A stretch of 64,000 nucleotides of DNA, from the NCBI GenBank assembly GCA_043228905.1, contig JBHGNT010000020.1, positions 2,976,001 through 3,040,000 on the forward strand. The letters run 5' to 3'. Made by a program: the position numbers and the translations under genes. Below are positions 21,914-32,152 of this stretch, piece by piece. Positions within the stretch are counted from its first letter, which is position 1. Each line of letters opens with the position of its first letter. This stretch comes from Azolla caroliniana. Lineage: Eukaryota; Polypodiophyta. The notes under the pieces are model-generated. The model searched no databases. It had not been told where the DNA came from and worked only from the letters and a program-made list of their open reading frames with translations.

Positions 21914-22363
21914 TGTTAAGAATTAGGTAGGTAATTAAGAGTTAATTAGTACCTAATTATGTGAGAAAGTTAAGTGCGGAAGATTAAGTGATATGTGTGT
22001 ATGTGTGTGAGAGGAAGAGAGAGAGAGAGAGAGAGATACACTTATGAATAACACATGATGGGGGATGAGTAAGTATATTAACTTAGCATTATCATCATAT
22101 ATCATCAAATACAAAAATACCTTCAATGAGGTATATATAGGTTTCATGTGCAAGGGTGCACATGTGCTAGGAGAATATATGTACAACTTGTAAGTCCTAT
22201 ATTAAATGAGCATGGAGTGGTGGATCTACAATGTATCCCACTCAAGTACAAAATCCTATTTAAGGCTTTATGGTCAACACACTAACTAGATTCTATCTAG
22301 GAAACTACTAAGTTACATGTGTTGACTAACTAACTAAACTAAGTTGAGCTTGATCTCTCAACA
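21914..22363 (-). repeat. 5' LTR of D
   Basis: 450 bp, TGTTAAGAATTAGG to CTCTCAACA on the plus strand. (GA)n at about 22015-22035; minus-strand TATATA at about 22130-22141. Very few differences from 13698-14149 point to a recent insertion. Confidence 0.93.
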
Positions 22364-22368
22364 CCTTT

Positions 22369-23480
22369 AACATAATCTGTAGTCCTGAGCATCCAATTGT
22401 CCTCGGTTTGCCATGGTTCGAGCTACATAATCCTAGAATTGATTGAAGGAAGCGAGAAATTTGGTGCCCTTCAGCAGAAAATATCATTGCCAAGGATCGA
22501 ACTCAGGATAATTCTCTTGAAGAATATAGTTCTAGCAATGCACCATCTCCTTTTCATCAGATGTTAGCCATCACATTACAACAATTGCACCAACTAGGAG
22601 GCAAGGAGGACCTTTTCCTATTTGCAGTATCAATGACACCTTCTAGTGCCACTCATGGGAATTCAGACAATCAAATTCCCAAAAAATATCAAGACTATGC
22701 TGATGTTTTCGACAAAGTCAAAGCTAGTGTTCTTCCAAAGCATCGGCCGTACGACTGTCCTATTGATCTCCGGCCAAAATAGGAGCCATTTGGTTGGACA
22801 ACCCTAGATATGTACAACCTAGTGTGTGTTCCATTTCTTCCAAGCATTTTAGTAGAGTCTTGTCAGCCCAAGTACAAGATAGGACACCGAGTTGTCAAGT
22901 CCAAGCCCTCTTTGACATTGGAGCCAATTCTTGTTTCATGGATAGAGATTTTGCCCAAAAACACAAAATATCCTTGCATCCACTTCCTTGTCCAGTTTTC
23001 GTAGTAGCGATTGATGGACGTCCCATAGCTTTCGGGAAGATATTTGAAGAGTCTTAGCCAACACACATACTCTTAGGTGATTTAGGATGTGTAGTTTCCT
23101 TTAACATAATCTGTAGTCCTGAGCATCCAATTGTCCTCGGTTTGCCATGGTTCGAGCTACATAACCCTAGAATCGATTGAAGGAAGCGAGAAATTTTGTG
23201 CCCTTCAGCAGAAAATATCATTGCCAAGGATCGAACTCAAGATTATTCTCTTGAAGAATATAGTTCTACCAATGCACCATCTCCTTTTCATCAGATTTTA
23301 GCCATCACATTGCAACAATTTCACCAACTAGGAGGCAAGGAGGACCTTTTCCTATTTGCAGTATCAGTGACACCTTCTAGTGCCACTCAAGGGAATTGAG
23401 ACATCCAAATTCCCAAAAAATATCAAGACTATGCTGATGTTTTCGACAAAGTCAAAGCTAGTGTTCTTCCAAAGCATTAG
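22369..23480 (+). pseudogene. X protease region, rest of copy 2 and copy 3
   Basis: Copy 2 resumes after D (FNIICSPEHPIVLGLPWFEL-type sequence and the linker to YDCPIDL near 22770). The sequence then jumps back to the equivalent of 12897 and repeats the whole block: 22794-23057 encodes QVQALFDIGANSCFMDRDFAQ again, followed by the linker to SVLPKH at 23480. So X carries the protease-linker block about three times. Copies differ by only a few percent by eye. Confidence 0.85.
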
Positions 23481-23710
23481 CCATACAACTGTCCTATTGA
23501 TCTCCAACTAGGAAAAGAGCCATCGTGGGATCCGATCTACAATTCATTACCCACTAAGCTTGAGGTTCTTCGAGAATACATCGAGGAAAATCTTGCACAT
23601 GGGTTTATTCGACATTCAAAGTCTCCAGTTGGTGCTCCTACCTTTTTTGTGAAGAAAAAGGACAACTCCCTTCGTTTGGTCGTGGACTATCGAGGCTTAA
23701 ATAAAGTCAT
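23481..23710 (+). pseudogene. X RT, N-terminal part
   Basis: [59 protein letters not shown]. It stops at the insertion of C; the next X codons resume at 35530. Confidence 0.85.
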
Positions 23711-23957
23711 TGTCATGATATGGCTAGACTCGAACCTATGAGCTTATGAATATTATTTTCATTTATGTTTTACTATAGAAAATTGATGTATATTCCAGAT
23801 TTCTCTAGAACATTCTAGAAGCTTCAGGAGTACTCCTGATAATATTATAAAAGGAGGCACAATGCATTATTTCGAACCAAATCGGTTCAACGCCAGTCTT
23901 AAGCCTCCTAGCCACTATTGTATATTCTCTTAACATAATATATATCTTTTGTTATCA

Positions 23958-23993
<36 letters not shown>

Positions 23994-24123
23994 ACTCACT
24001 CAGTCCTTCTCTCGAGAGTTCTACACCTCCCTTAGTACTAATCCTCATCTTTTAGTACTAATTCATTCTCTGTCTTAGTACTGTTCCTGACAGTACTTCT
24101 CTGTCTTAGTACTGCTCTTCACA
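23711..24123 (+). repeat. 5' LTR of C
   Basis: TGTCATGATATGGC to CTCTTCACA, 413 bp. Antisense tRNA-like start (a shortened one), HSE GAACATTCTAGAAGCTTC (23808-23825), TATAAAAGG (23846), R-start CAAATCGGTTCAA (23878-23890), (TC)n at 23964-23990, and repeated TTAGTACTAAT/AGTACT motifs toward the end. Confidence 0.92.
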
Positions 24124-24138
24124 GTTTGAACCGATTTG
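24124..24138 (+). promoter_or_regulatory. Self-primer binding site of C
   Basis: GTTTGAACCGATTTG directly after the LTR. TTGAACCGATTTG (24126-24138) is a perfect 13-bp reverse complement of 23878-23890, which starts 32 bp after the TATA box at 23846. Confidence 0.8.
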
Positions 24139-24215
24139 GGTGTGCTTCTCTTCCTTTATCTGATTACTTCTCCCTCCCTTCATACTAATCTCTTATTCCT
24201 CTTTTCTCTCAAACT

Positions 24216-25185
24216 ATGGCCACTGTTAGTGCTCAAGAATATCAATCCGTTTTTTTCGAGTTGCAATGCTTGAAAGAGAAGTTTCTCGCTTTGGAAGAAG
24301 AAAATCAATGACTGTTGGGGGAGCTTCAACGAATCTCCTTAGAGAAGCAGCAAACGCAACAACAACACAGGGAACTAGCGTTATGCGTGCAACAACTCGA
24401 AGCAATCATAGTAGCAATGCAACAACAAGCAACCATAGTAGCAATCCATAAAGAACCCATGAAATTCGATGAAACGTGATCGCAATTTAGAGGATTCCTT
24501 AATCTGGTACGATTAGTCATTCAAATGCATCCTTCCTGATATAACACCCATGCATCACGAGTGGGTTTAGTAGGCACGTTGTTAAGTGGCTCAACTTTGG
24601 CATGGTTCGCTCCATTGTTAGAAAAGGAATCTCCTTTACTAGACAAATTTGAAGAGTTTTTAAGTGAGTTTAAAGCCTGTTTTGGAGATACTGACAGCGT
24701 AAGGACAACAATCAACAAAATCTGACGATTACGTCAAGGTGATCATCCAACCTCCGCATACGCAGCAGATTTTCGCCTACTCGCCTCGAATATCCCCTGG
24801 GATGACCAAGCACTTATGGAGCAATTTCGTTATGGTCTACGTAACGATGTCTAGGATTTACTCTTGACCTTCCCTGAAGAACCAAAGTCATTGACAGAAG
24901 CAATTAGTCGCGCGGCGAGAGGCGACAATAGTCTTTTCAGTTCTAGATGCCAAGGGCAAGATCAGAGCCCACCTACGCCTTAGTGGTAGCAAAACCTTTT
25001 CCAAGGCAGACATATAACGCATCTCCAGTCAATACTCCAACTTCGAATGAAATTGAAACTACACGTCGTCACAGACCATTATTGGAAGAAGAAAAGCATC
25101 GATGCCCAGTAAATCCACTATGTCTTTATTGCGGTGGACCAGGGCATATTGCAGTGAACTGTCCCCATAGGCCAAGAAGATAGGT
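24216..25185 (+). pseudogene. C gag, original copy
   Basis: ATG 24216 (MATVSAQEYQSVFFELQCLKEKF). Family gag plan as in B, but with at least five stops (for example near 24309, 24477 and 24724) and a deletion after the coiled-coil. FRGFLNLVRLVIQ, EFKACFGDTDSVRTTINKI and the knuckle CLYCGGPGHIAVNC (about 25115-25160) are clear. Clearly dead. Confidence 0.85.
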
Positions 25186-25326
25186 GAGCCAAATAGTTGC
25201 TAGCTCTAATTGTACTAAACTCGAGTCTATTTTAGTAGGAATATCTAATAGTCCTAATAGTACTAATACCCCAAATCTATCGAACAAATTTGATGTCCTT
25301 AGTCAGTTAGAAGAAGAGTTAAACAG

Positions 25327-25849
25327 CCTGCGAAACGATGTAAAAGATTTACTTTAAACCTTCCCCGAAGAACCAAAATCTCTTACGGAGGCAATCAGTT
25401 GAGCGGTCCGATGTGACAACCGCCTTTTCGAACGGCATTCCGAATGTCAATTACAAATACCACGCTCTAGGCCGGAGCCCACATACGCCTCAGTCGTGGC
25501 TAAAGCGTTCGCACGCGACGTACCCTAAGCAAATACTCTGACACCGATGGAGATTGACACCATGCGTCAACGTGGCCCGTTATCGGAAGAAGAAAAGTCG
25601 CCGTGCAAATCGATTATGTCTTTATTGCGGTGGACCAGGGCATATCACAATCAATTGTCCCCATTGGCCATGAAGACAGGTAAATCAAATCGTAGCCTAT
25701 ACTAAACCCGAGTCAATTCTTCCCTTAAGAGTGTCTGATAGTATTAATAGTACTAATAGAGTGTCTGATAGTATTAATAGTACTAATAGCCCAAGTATCT
25801 CAAACAAATTTGAAATCCTTAGTCAATTAGATGAAGAGTTAAACGATTG
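25327..25849 (+). pseudogene. C gag C-terminus, second B-like copy
   Basis: Repeats the gag end: LRNDVKDLL, PEEPKSLTEAIS, the knuckle (C..C..GPGHITINC, about 25620-25665) and a tail with a perfect duplicated 29-bp unit GTGTCTGATAGTATTAATAG... It matches B (28138-28665) almost base for base and differs much more from the copy at 24850-25320. It arose by template switching or conversion between families. Confidence 0.85.
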
Positions 25850-26345
25850 AGTCCAGCCAAAATAGGAGCCATTTGGTTGGACAACCCTAGATCTGTGCAG
25901 CCCATTAGTGGTTCCATTCCCTCTAAGCAAGTTAGCAATGTGTTCTTAGCCCAAGTAGCTGTTAGTATTAAAAGTACCTCTCCAGTTCATGTCTCAGCAC
26001 CCCTAGATTACGGAGCTACTTCTTGCTTCATGGATAGGAATTTTGCCCAACCTCATCAGATATCCCTAAGAAAACTCCTGTGTCCAGCCTGTGTAGTAGT
26101 CATTGATGGTCGTCCCATTGTTTCCGGAAATATCATAGAAGAGTTAGAGCCCATTAATATTCTCCTAAATAATTTAGTGTGTGTAGTATCCTTTAATATA
26201 ATTAGTATCCCAGAACATCCCATTGTTTTGGGATTACCATGGTTCAAATTACATAACCCAGACATAGATTGAAGAACAAGAGAAATCTGGTATCGACAAA
26301 CCCGAGGATCTACTCATAAGATTGCAACCATTTCGCTACACATCA
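25850..26345 (+). pseudogene. C protease
   Basis: Frame 25847-26272: [78 protein letters not shown]. The catalytic triad reads D-Y-G instead of D-S/T-G, so it is probably inactive. Confidence 0.8.
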
Positions 26346-26915
26346 ATTGACGCAAGGAAGAAATGTTTCTCTTCGCAGTATCAGTAAAACCCTCCAACAC
26401 GACTAAAGAGGAGTCCACCGTTCAACTTCCAGAGAAGTATCGTCATTATGCTGATGTGTTCGATAAAGTACAAGCCAATACGCTTCCTCACCATCAACCG
26501 TATGATTGCCCCATCGATTTACAACTGGGAAAAGAGCCACCATGGGGATGGATCTACAATTTGTCACTAACCGAGCTAGAAGTCCTTTGAGCCTATATAG
26601 AAGAGAATTTGGCAAATGGTTTCATTCAACATTCGAAATCTCCAGCCGGCGCACCCATTTTCTTCGTCAAGAAAAAGGATATGGCTCACTTCGTCTTGCC
26701 ATAGATTATCGTGTCTTGAATAGGTCACCATCAGGAATAGGTATGCACTTCCCCTTATCTCAAGTCTTTTAGAACAGATAAATGGTGCAAGGTTCTTCAC
26801 AAAGATCGACTTACGAGGAGCACATAACCTTGTACGAATCCGACCAGGAGATGAATGGAAGACCGCGTTTCGCACCAGATATGAGCACTTCGAGTATACG
26901 GTCATGCCATTCGAC
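26346..26915 (+). pseudogene. C linker and RT fingers
   Basis: [44 protein letters not shown], then RT with stops and a frame change ([39 protein letters not shown]). B is inserted immediately after the codons for PF. Confidence 0.85.
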
Positions 26916-26921
26916 TGTCAT

Positions 26922-26993
26922 GATATGGCAAGACTCGAACCCATGACCTTATGGTATATGGGTCGAGCTCTTAACCATCACATCATCTTTTGT
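26922..26993 (-). other. tRNA-like (Pol III A/B-box) module in LTR U3
   Basis: Read antisense to the element: A-box-like TGGTTAAGAGC (26977-26967), an anticodon-arm-like hairpin closed by GACC/GGTC, and B-box GGTTCGAGTCT (26941-26931). A-to-B spacing is about 36 bp, shorter than in a normal tRNA gene. Pairing is too weak for a functional tRNA. Comparable blocks occur in the LTRs of A, C, I, K and N. Confidence 0.5.
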
Positions 26994-27061
26994 AATTTGT
27001 AGGATATTATTTTCATTTATGCTTTATTATAAGAAATTAATGTATATTCCAGATTTCTCTG

Positions 27062-27144
27062 GAACATTCTAGAAGCTTCAGGACTACTCTTGAGAGCACT
27101 ATATAAGGAGGCACAAGGCATTGTTTTGAACCAAATTGGTTCAA
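27062..27144 (+). promoter_or_regulatory. Family B promoter: HSE, TATA box, RNA start
   Basis: GAACATTCTAGAAGCTTC (27062-27079) is a four-unit heat shock element with perfect 5-bp phasing. TATATAAGG starts at 27100. CAAATTGGTTCAA starts at 27132, 32 bp on, and lies in an inverted repeat (TTGAACCAA, A, TTGGTTCAA). Confidence 0.72.
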
Positions 27145-27210
27145 CGCCAATCTTAAGCCTCTTAGCCACTTTGCACTTATCCTTCACATAATATATTAGT
27201 TGTTATCATC

Positions 27211-27238
27211 ATCCCTCTCTCTCTCTCTCTCATCCTCG

Positions 27239-27276
<38 letters not shown>

Positions 27277-27280
27277 CTCG

Positions 27281-27330
<50 letters not shown>

Positions 27331-27333
27331 CTA
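27211..27333 (+). repeat. (TC)n tract with duplicated CATCCTCGCTAT
   Basis: Long TC microsatellite in U5 of the B 5' LTR, interrupted twice by the same 12-bp unit; the 3' LTR has it once. Confidence 0.9.
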
Positions 27334-27435
27334 TCTTTCTCTCTCGGGAATCTTACGTAGTCCCGTCCTCTTAGTACTAATAGTACTTTTCTTCTTTAGT
27401 ACTAATTCTCTCTCTGCTTAGTACTATTCCTGACA

Positions 27436-27449
27436 GTTTGAACCAAATT
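27436..27449 (+). promoter_or_regulatory. Self-primer binding site of B
   Basis: GTTTGAACCAAATT follows the LTR directly. TTGAACCAA (27438-27446) pairs perfectly with LTR bases 27136-27144, and ATTT beyond a one-base bulge extends it. Confidence 0.7.
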
Positions 27450-27506
27450 TTCCTCCTCAAGCCTACTTGTCGTTCTCCCTCATCCTCCTACCCTTTTCCC
27501 TATACT

Positions 27507-28664
27507 ATGGCTACTGTTAGCGCCCAAGAATATCAATCCGTTTTCTCCGAGCTACAGTGCCTAAAAGAAAAATTTGTTGCCTTGGAACCTGAAAACCAAC
27601 CGCTGATAGGGGATCTGCAACAAATCGCTCTAGAAAAACAACAAACGCAGCAACAACATGGGGAGTTAACGTTACGGGTACAACAACTCGAAGCAACATT
27701 GCAACAACAAGGATCAAGTCCCCAAGGATTTCATAAAGAGCCGAAGATTGGACTTCCTATGAAATTTGATGGAACGCGATCGCAATTCAGGGGATTTCTT
27801 AATCACGTACGATTAGTTATCCAAATGCATCCTTCCCGATACCCCACTGATGTGTCCCGAGTCGGCCGAGTAGGCACGTTGCTTAGCGGCTCAACCTTAG
27901 CATGGTTCGCTCCGCTTCTAGAAAAACAATTGCCCTTGCTTAATAACTTTGAAGATTTTATTAGTGAGTTTAAAGCCTGCTTTGGAGACACTGACAGCAT
28001 CAGGACGGCGATCAACAAGATCCGACGATTGCGTCAAGGCGATCGTCCAGCCTCTACCTATGCGGCGGATTTCTGTCTACTCGCCTCCGATATTCCCTGG
28101 GATGATCAGGCACTAATGGAGCAGTTTCGCTACGGCCTGCGAAACGATGTAAAAGATTTACTTTTAACCTTCCCCGAAGAACGAAAATCTCTTACGGAGG
28201 CAATCAGTTGAGCGGTCCGATGTGACAACCACCTTTTCGAACGGCGTTCCGAACGTCAATTACAAATACCACGCTCTAGGCCGGAGCCCACATACGCTTC
28301 AGTCGTGGCTAAAACGTTTGCACGCGACGTTCCCCAAGAAAATACTCCGACACCGATGGAGATTGACACCATGTGTCAACGTGGCCCGTTATCAGAAGAA
28401 GAAAAGCAACGACGCCGTGCAAATCGATTATGTCTTTATTGCGGTGGACCAGGGCATATTGCAATCAATTGTCCCCATAGGCCAAGAAGACAGGTAAATC
28501 AAATCGTAGCCTATACTAAACTCGAGTCAATTCTTCCCCTAGGAGTGTCTGATAGTATTAATAGTACTAATAGAGTGTCTGATAGTATTAATAGTACTAA
28601 TAGCCCAAGTATCTCAAACAAATTTGAAATCCTTAGTCAATTAGATGAAGAGTTAAACGATTGA
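27507..28664 (+). pseudogene. B gag
   Basis: I chose ATG 27507 (MATVSAQEYQSVFSELQCLKEKF) over an upstream in-frame ATG because C starts at the same place. N-terminal coiled coil rich in Gln; capsid-like KFDGTRSQFRGFLNHVRLVIQ, WFAPLLEKQ, EFKACFGDTDSIRTAINKI. TGA 28209-28211 replaces Arg (CGA) and the frame continues through IDTMCQRGPLSEEEKQRRRANR and the knuckle CLYCGGPGHIAINC (about 28432-28475), ending with a duplicated NSTN-rich tail. Only that stop and one shift break it. Confidence 0.88.
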
Positions 28665-29330
28665 GTCTAGCCAAAATAGGAGCCGTTTGGTTGGATAGCC
28701 CTAGATCTGTACTAACCCATTAGTGGTTCCATTCCCTCCAAGCAAGTTAGCGATGTGTTCCTAGCCCAAGTCATGGTTAGTACTAAAAGCACTCCCCCAG
28801 TACAAGTCCTAACAGTTTTAGATTCCGGAGCCAATTCCTGTTTCATGGATCGAAATTTTGCCCAAGCTTCTAAGAAAACTTCCTTGCCCCGCATCTGTAG
28901 TAGTCATTGATGGTCGTCCCATTGCTTCCGGGAATATTGTAGAAGAGTCAAAACCCATTCAGGTTGTCCTAGGTAGTTTGTGTGTGTAGTATCATTTAAT
29001 ATAATTAGTAGTCCAGAGCATCGCATTGTTCTGGGATTACCTTGGTTTGAACTACATAATCCAGACATAGATTGGAGAACAAGAGAAGTCTAATATCGAC
29101 AACCCCAAGAATCTACTCATCGAGTTTAGACCATTTCACTACGTCAACTACGCGAAGGACACAAGGAGGCAATGTTCCTATTTGCCATATCAGTACATCC
29201 TTCCAAAAATATTAAGGAGGAATACTTAGTGCAACTTCCGGCGAAATATCATCCTTATGCCGACGTATTTGACAAGGTAAAAGCAGGTACTCTTCCTCAT
29301 CATCGTCCCTACGATTGTCCCATCGATTTA
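28665..29330 (+). pseudogene. B protease and linker
   Basis: VLTVLDSGANSCFMDRNFAQ (about 28806-28865) is an intact DSGA aspartic-protease motif. Flanking frames shift (a small deletion follows it). The linker MFLFAISVHPS to YDCPIDLQPGAEPPWG (29172-29366) leads to RT. Confidence 0.8.
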
Positions 29331-30313
29331 CAACCAGGAGCAGAGCCACCATGGGGACCAATCTAAAACTTGTCACCCACCGAGTTAGAAGTCCTTCGAG
29401 CCTACATAGAGGAGAACTTGGCAAGCGGGTTTATTCGTCATTCGAAATCTCCGACCGTAGCACCCATCTTCTTTGTCAAGAAGAAAGATGGCTCACTTCG
29501 TCTCGTCGTTGATTACCGCAACTTAAATAAGGTCACCATTCGGAATAGGTATGCACTTCCTCTTATATCAAGTCTTTTAGAGCGAGTTAATGGTGCCAAG
29601 TTTTTTACAAAAATCAATGTATGAGGAGCGTATAACCTCGTGCAGATCCGACAGGGAGATGAATGGAAGACAGCCTTTCGCACGCGGTATGGGCATTTCG
29701 AATATACTGTTATGCTGTTCGGTCTAACCAATGCACCTGCAGTCTTCCAATACATGGCAAATGATATATTCAGAGACCTCTTGGATATCTATTTGATCAT
29801 CTATCCGGATGATCTATTGATTTATTCGAAGACCCAGGAAGAGCACGATTCTCATGTACTATTAGTACCAAACCGACTCCGCGAGAATGGTCTTTATGCC
29901 AAGCTAGAAAAATGTAGCTTTGACTACAAACAAGTGGAATTTCTAGGTTACGTTATCTCCTCAAAGGGCATCTCCATGGATCTAGCTAAAGTGCAAACTG
30001 TGCTAGAGTGGCAAATTCCACGGTTAGTACGAGATGTACAATGTTTTCTAGGTTTTGCTAACTTCTACCGCAAGTTTTTACAGGATTACTCGAAGATTAT
30101 TTTACCTCTCACACAACTTACGAAGAAGGGACAAGCATTTCTTTGGTCCAATGAAGTGGACATGGTTTTTCGGCATCTTAAGAAAGCCTTTACATCAGCA
30201 CCTATTCTAGCTCTTGTGGATACAAGCAAACCATTCATCATGGAGGCCGACACATCAGATTTCGCCCTTGGTAGCATCCTTTCTCAACAAGGAGATAAAG
30301 AAGAGTACATCAT
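29331..30313 (+). pseudogene. B RT and start of RNase H
   Basis: [50 protein letters not shown] at 29622-29624 where C has CGA (in D-L-R-G-A); then 29640-30383: [31 protein letters not shown]. The catalytic motif reads YPDD (29802-29813), not YLDD as in Y, X and C. RNase H starts ADTSDFALGSILSQ and shifts frame near 30300. Confidence 0.88.
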
Positions 30314-32149
30314 GTGCCTTTCCATTCGCGCAAATTCAATGCTGCGGAAATCAACTACGAAATACATGACAAGGAGTTATTAGCCATCGTGGATTCATTT
30401 GTGCAATGGCGGCATTTTTTGGAGGGCTCTCCACATCAGGTCATCGTCTTCAGTGATCACAAGAATCTTTCTTATTTCCAAAACACCCGTATGGTAAATC
30501 GACGGCAAGCTAGGTGGGCTCAATTCCACACACGTTTTGATTTCAAAATTGCATATCAACCGGGGAAGCAGCAAGGAAAGGCAGATGCACTATCACGACG
30601 TTCATATCTTGCACCTCGTCCTGGTGATCCAACGTTCGATAATCAAAAGCAAGTAATCTTGGGACCAACACGATTGCACACAACGCGAAATTTCCACACC
30701 CCAATGGATTCCCAGATTACTGACACCATACGTGCGAACTTGAAGACGAACAATTTTGCTCATGACATTCTGGCGCACATTGATACCTCTCGGGCATCCT
30801 ATTCCCAGTCTCAACAACCAGGTATGGACTATCGACAATTCGAATATCATGATGGTTTGTTATTCTTTAAAAAGCTTGTATATGTCCCCGATTGGCGGGA
30901 CATTTCGGTAGCATTAAGACGTGGGATCTAGTTCAACGATCCTTTTGGTGGCCCCATATGTGACATTTTGTCGACGACTACGTTCGGACCTGTGATGCTT
31001 GCTGCCAAGCAAAGATGCCATGACACCATCCACATGGCTTGTTGGAACCCTTATCGATGCCAAGTAAGACGTGACAGTCTATTTGTCTTGACTTTATCAT
31101 AGATCTACCGGTCTCGAAGGGGTTTGATGCTATCTTAACCGTCGTCGATCGATATATGAAGATGGCACATTTTGTGCCGTGTACTAAGGCCATCACTAGC
31201 GAGGAAGCCGCCACCCTTGTCATGCGTGAGGTATTTCGGTATCATGGCCTCCCAGACAGTATCATCAGTGACCGAGAACCGCAATTCGTCTCCCAATTTT
31301 GGCAGCATCTCTTCAAGATGCTCAAGGTCTCTTGCAACCTCTCCTTCGGCTACCATCCTCAGACCGATGGGCAGGCCGAACGAACAAACCAAATGTTGGA
31401 GCAATATCTCTAGTGTTTCCTGAGTTATCAACAAGAAGATTGGGCCGAGATTCTCCACTTTGTGGAGTTTGCGTATAATAATGTTCATTCCTCGACTCCT
31501 GTCTCCCCATTCTACGCTTATATTGGTTCTCATCCTCGCTAGTTGGTGATCGACACCTCGGAGCTACCTACCAATCCTCGTGCCGCGGATCATTTGGAGA
31601 GACTATGCAAGATCCAAATGGATCTCTCTACTCAACAGACACAGAAGACTTACGCAGATTGTCATCGGCTTCCCTCCTCTTTTGCCATTGGAGATCGAGT
31701 ATGGGTTTTACGTCGTCCCATCAAGACTACGCGACCGTGCGACAAGTTGGATTATCGCTGAATCGGTCCTTTCCGTATTACCGGTAAGGTTAATGATGTC
31801 ACGTTCCGCCTTGATCTTCCTCCGCATCTTTGGATACATCTGGTCTTCCATGGTTCTCTTTTTGAACCTTATAAAGCAAACACTATTCCCGATCGTGTTA
31901 CACCACCGCCGCCCCCGCTTGAGTTAGACACCGGCCCGGAGTATGAAGTTGTTGCCATCCTCAACTCCAAATTTGTTCACAACAAACTTTATTATTTGGT
32001 CGATTGGCTTGGCTATAGTTCGAAGCGAATGTACTTGGGAGCCCGTCAAGCATGTCACCAATGCTCAGGATCTTCTTGTTGATTTTCACCGACAAACCTG
32101 GTCCTCAATCAACGTTGACTCGTTCCACTCATCGTCTTAAGGGGGGGGA
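30314..32149 (+). pseudogene. B RNase H, integrase, chromodomain
   Basis: 30314-30931 is open: [48 protein letters not shown] deletion and frame changes remove part of the integrase zinc finger. The core is seen at 31080-31413 (DFIIDLP, DRYMKMAHFVPC, ISDREPQF, HPQTDGQAERTNQ). GPY/F region about 31760-31880; chromodomain about 31930-32090 (GPEYEVVAILNSK, LYYLVDWLGY, CTWEPVKHV) with a one-base shift inside. Confidence 0.86.
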
Positions 32150-32152
32150 TAG

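Larger units (their letters stand above)
13698..22363 (-). mobile_element. Element D: copia lacking RT, minus strand
   Basis: Perfect TSD CCTTT (13693-13697, 22364-22368). LTRs 13698-14149 and 21914-22363. The minus-strand order is 5' LTR, tRNA-Met primer site, gag, protease, integrase, then element E inserted, then the linker that should lead to RT. RT and RNase H are absent: about 450 bp separate E from the 3' LTR. About 4.0 kb once E is removed. Gag and integrase are close to those of F, but the LTRs differ. Confidence 0.92.
26916..27435 (+). repeat. 5' LTR of B
   Basis: TGTCATGATATGG to TATTCCTGACA, 520 bp. tRNA-like block antisense at 26922-26993, HSE (27062-27079), TATATAAGG (27100), R-start (27132-27144). 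It is 76 bp longer than the 3' LTR mainly because of an expanded (TC)n and a duplicated CATCCTCGCTAT unit. Confidence 0.93.

Noticed and set aside
26922-26993. Functional tRNA gene
   Set aside because: A and B boxes are present but the acceptor stem does not pair, A-B spacing is short, and it repeats in several LTRs.
27200-27421. Leu/Ser repeat protein
   Set aside because: It is translation of the (TC)n microsatellite in the B LTR.
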